DNA of 5,538 nt, from contig RFZH01000156.1 of the NCBI GenBank assembly GCA_009920815.1, forward strand, positions 1-5,538. The letters run 5' to 3'. Position numbers and translations under genes: made by a program. This document shows, piece after piece, positions 4,682 to 5,538 of the stretch (positions are counted from its first letter, which is position 1; each line of letters begins with the position of its first letter). This DNA is from Paracoccaceae bacterium (GTDB lineage Bacteria; Pseudomonadota; Alphaproteobacteria; Rhodobacterales; Rhodobacteraceae). The notes under the pieces were generated by a model. It did not search any database. It saw only the letters and a program-made list of their open reading frames with translations, and was not told the origin of the DNA.

Positions 4682-5538
4682 ATGGCCGAATTAACCCTAC
4701 GCCAAATCGAAGTGATCCGTGCGGTCATGATGACCGGCACCATAAATGGCGCGGCGCAGATGTTGAACGTCACCGCCCCCGGCATAAGCCGATTGGTCAA
4801 ACATACCGAAGAAAACCTAAAATTGCGCCTTTTTGAACGCAAAGCCGGCATCTTCGTTCCATCGGTCGAAGCAGGTCCCGTCTTTGACCAAATTCGCGAA
4901 GTGTTCAAAGGTGTTGAAAACCTGCAGTCGGCTGTTGGCGCATTGCAAAAGGGCCAAGATGTGCGGCTATCGTTTGCGTCGGCACCCTCTATCGCGCAAT
5001 TCATCGCCGCACGTACATTGAAAACAATCCGTACCCGCTATCCTGATTTGTATATCGATATGAATATCCTAAAGATCGAAGAAACGCTGGATTATCTTTT
5101 GCTGGAACGCGGGGAATTTGTTGTCATGAGTTCGCCCCTGGAAAACCCTGCCATTGACGTTGCTGAAATCGCACAAGGTAAGTTGGTCGCTATTCTGCCC
5201 GAAGGCCACGTTTTGGCGACAGAGCCGACGATTAGCGTTGTCGACCTGCTGAAACACAACCTGATTGGAATTGATCCCAACGATCCTTACGGCGCAATTT
5301 TAGCAAAACCGTTCGAACAGGCGGGCGTGGCCGCACGTCATGCTATGCGCGGACGTTTTGCCCAAACAGTGGTAAGCTTTGTGCGCCATGGTCTAGGCGT
5401 CGCCATCATAGACGAATTTTCAGTGGCCGAAGTGTACATGCCTGGTCTAATTCGCAAACCCTTGGTCGAAAACATCCCCATTTTCACTTATGTCGCCTCA
5501 AAGCATGGGCGGGTGTTGTCAAAATTTGCACATGAAAC
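4682..5538 (+). CDS. Second LysR-type regulator, opine-regulator-like (runs off window)
   Basis: This is a LysR-family DNA-binding regulator whose ligand and targets I do not recognise. About 285 residues are open to the window edge, so only the last few are missing. The winged helix-turn-helix is at about 4-62 (LTLRQIEVIRAVMMTGTING, NVTAPGISRLVKHTEE, LRLFERKAGIFVPS). The ligand-binding domain starts near 93 and includes ETLDYLLLERGEFVVMSS, LVAILPEGHVLA, a FEQAGV motif near 211-216, and SFVRHGLGVAIIDEFSVAE (232-250). This pattern recalls the OccR/NocR opine-type subgroup rather than PcaQ. The ATG at 4682 lies 7 nt after the pcaQ stop, with GAGG 5-6 nt upstream inside the stop region, so the two regulators are probably co-transcribed. 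It differs clearly from pcaQ and is not a recent duplicate. A gene controlled by it may lie just downstream. Confidence 0.85.
   Translation, partial: MAELTLRQIEVIRAVMMTGTINGAAQMLNVTAPGISRLVKHTEENLKLRLFERKAGIFVPSVEAGPVFDQIREVFKGVENLQSAVGALQKGQDVRLSFASAPSIAQFIAARTLKTIRTRYPDLYIDMNILKIEETLDYLLLERGEFVVMSSPLENPAIDVAEIAQGKLVAILPEGHVLATEPTISVVDLLKHNLIGIDPNDPYGAILAKPFEQAGVAARHAMRGRFAQTVVSFVRHGLGVAIIDEFSVAEVYMPGLIRKPLVENIPIFTYVASKHGRVLSKFAHE

Noticed and set aside
5069..5280. Two minus-strand open frames near the right end
   Set aside because: Both are antisense to the second LysR gene, which reads through this region with family motifs.

Overview
The window suggests a marine alphaproteobacterium of the Rhodobacterales (roseobacter) type. 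This is inferred from the gene content and protein flavour: an rpmI-rplT-pheS block, a pcaC-pcaH-pcaG operon with a divergent pcaQ, and a DUF849/BKACE gene appended to pcaG. Base composition is moderate for that group, roughly half G+C by eye. No mobile element, tRNA, rRNA or CRISPR array is visible, and no gene-free stretch exceeds about 210 bases.

Layout. From 1 to about 1107 the minus strand carries translation genes. These are rpmI (L35, 907-1107), rplT (L20, 530-892), a strong intrinsic terminator (481-509), and the 5' part of pheS (320 down to the window edge). A short intergenic stretch (1108-1275) holds a 9-bp hairpin and a plausible rpmI promoter. From 1276 to 3669, also on the minus strand, lies a protocatechuate operon in the order pcaC, pcaH, pcaG and a BKACE-family gene. 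Its coding regions overlap or are separated by one base, so it is probably one transcript. The last gene is broken: an out-of-frame internal deletion removes the segment that should carry a zinc ligand and catalytic residues. On the plus strand, divergent from pcaC, come pcaQ (3751-4674) and, 7 bases after its stop, a second, different LysR-type regulator that runs off the window (4682-5538).

How it works together. PcaHG opens the ring of protocatechuate to 3-carboxy-cis,cis-muconate, and PcaC decarboxylates 4-carboxymuconolactone later in the same branch. PcaB and PcaD, the intervening and following steps, are not in the window. An intact BKACE enzyme could cleave 3-oxoadipate with acetyl-CoA, replacing the usual PcaIJ/PcaF steps; here it looks dead. 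PcaQ should activate the operon. The 81-bp divergent spacer and the start of pcaQ contain a 20-bp near-perfect palindrome (3741-3760) resembling the published PcaQ site ATAACC-N4-GGTTAA. A copy of its half-site lies exactly 42 bp closer to pcaC. The palindrome covers the apparent pcaQ start codon, and no Shine-Dalgarno is visible there.

The main items for a second look are the BKACE deletion, the operator/start-codon overlap with its 42-bp spaced half-site, and the tandem second LysR regulator.
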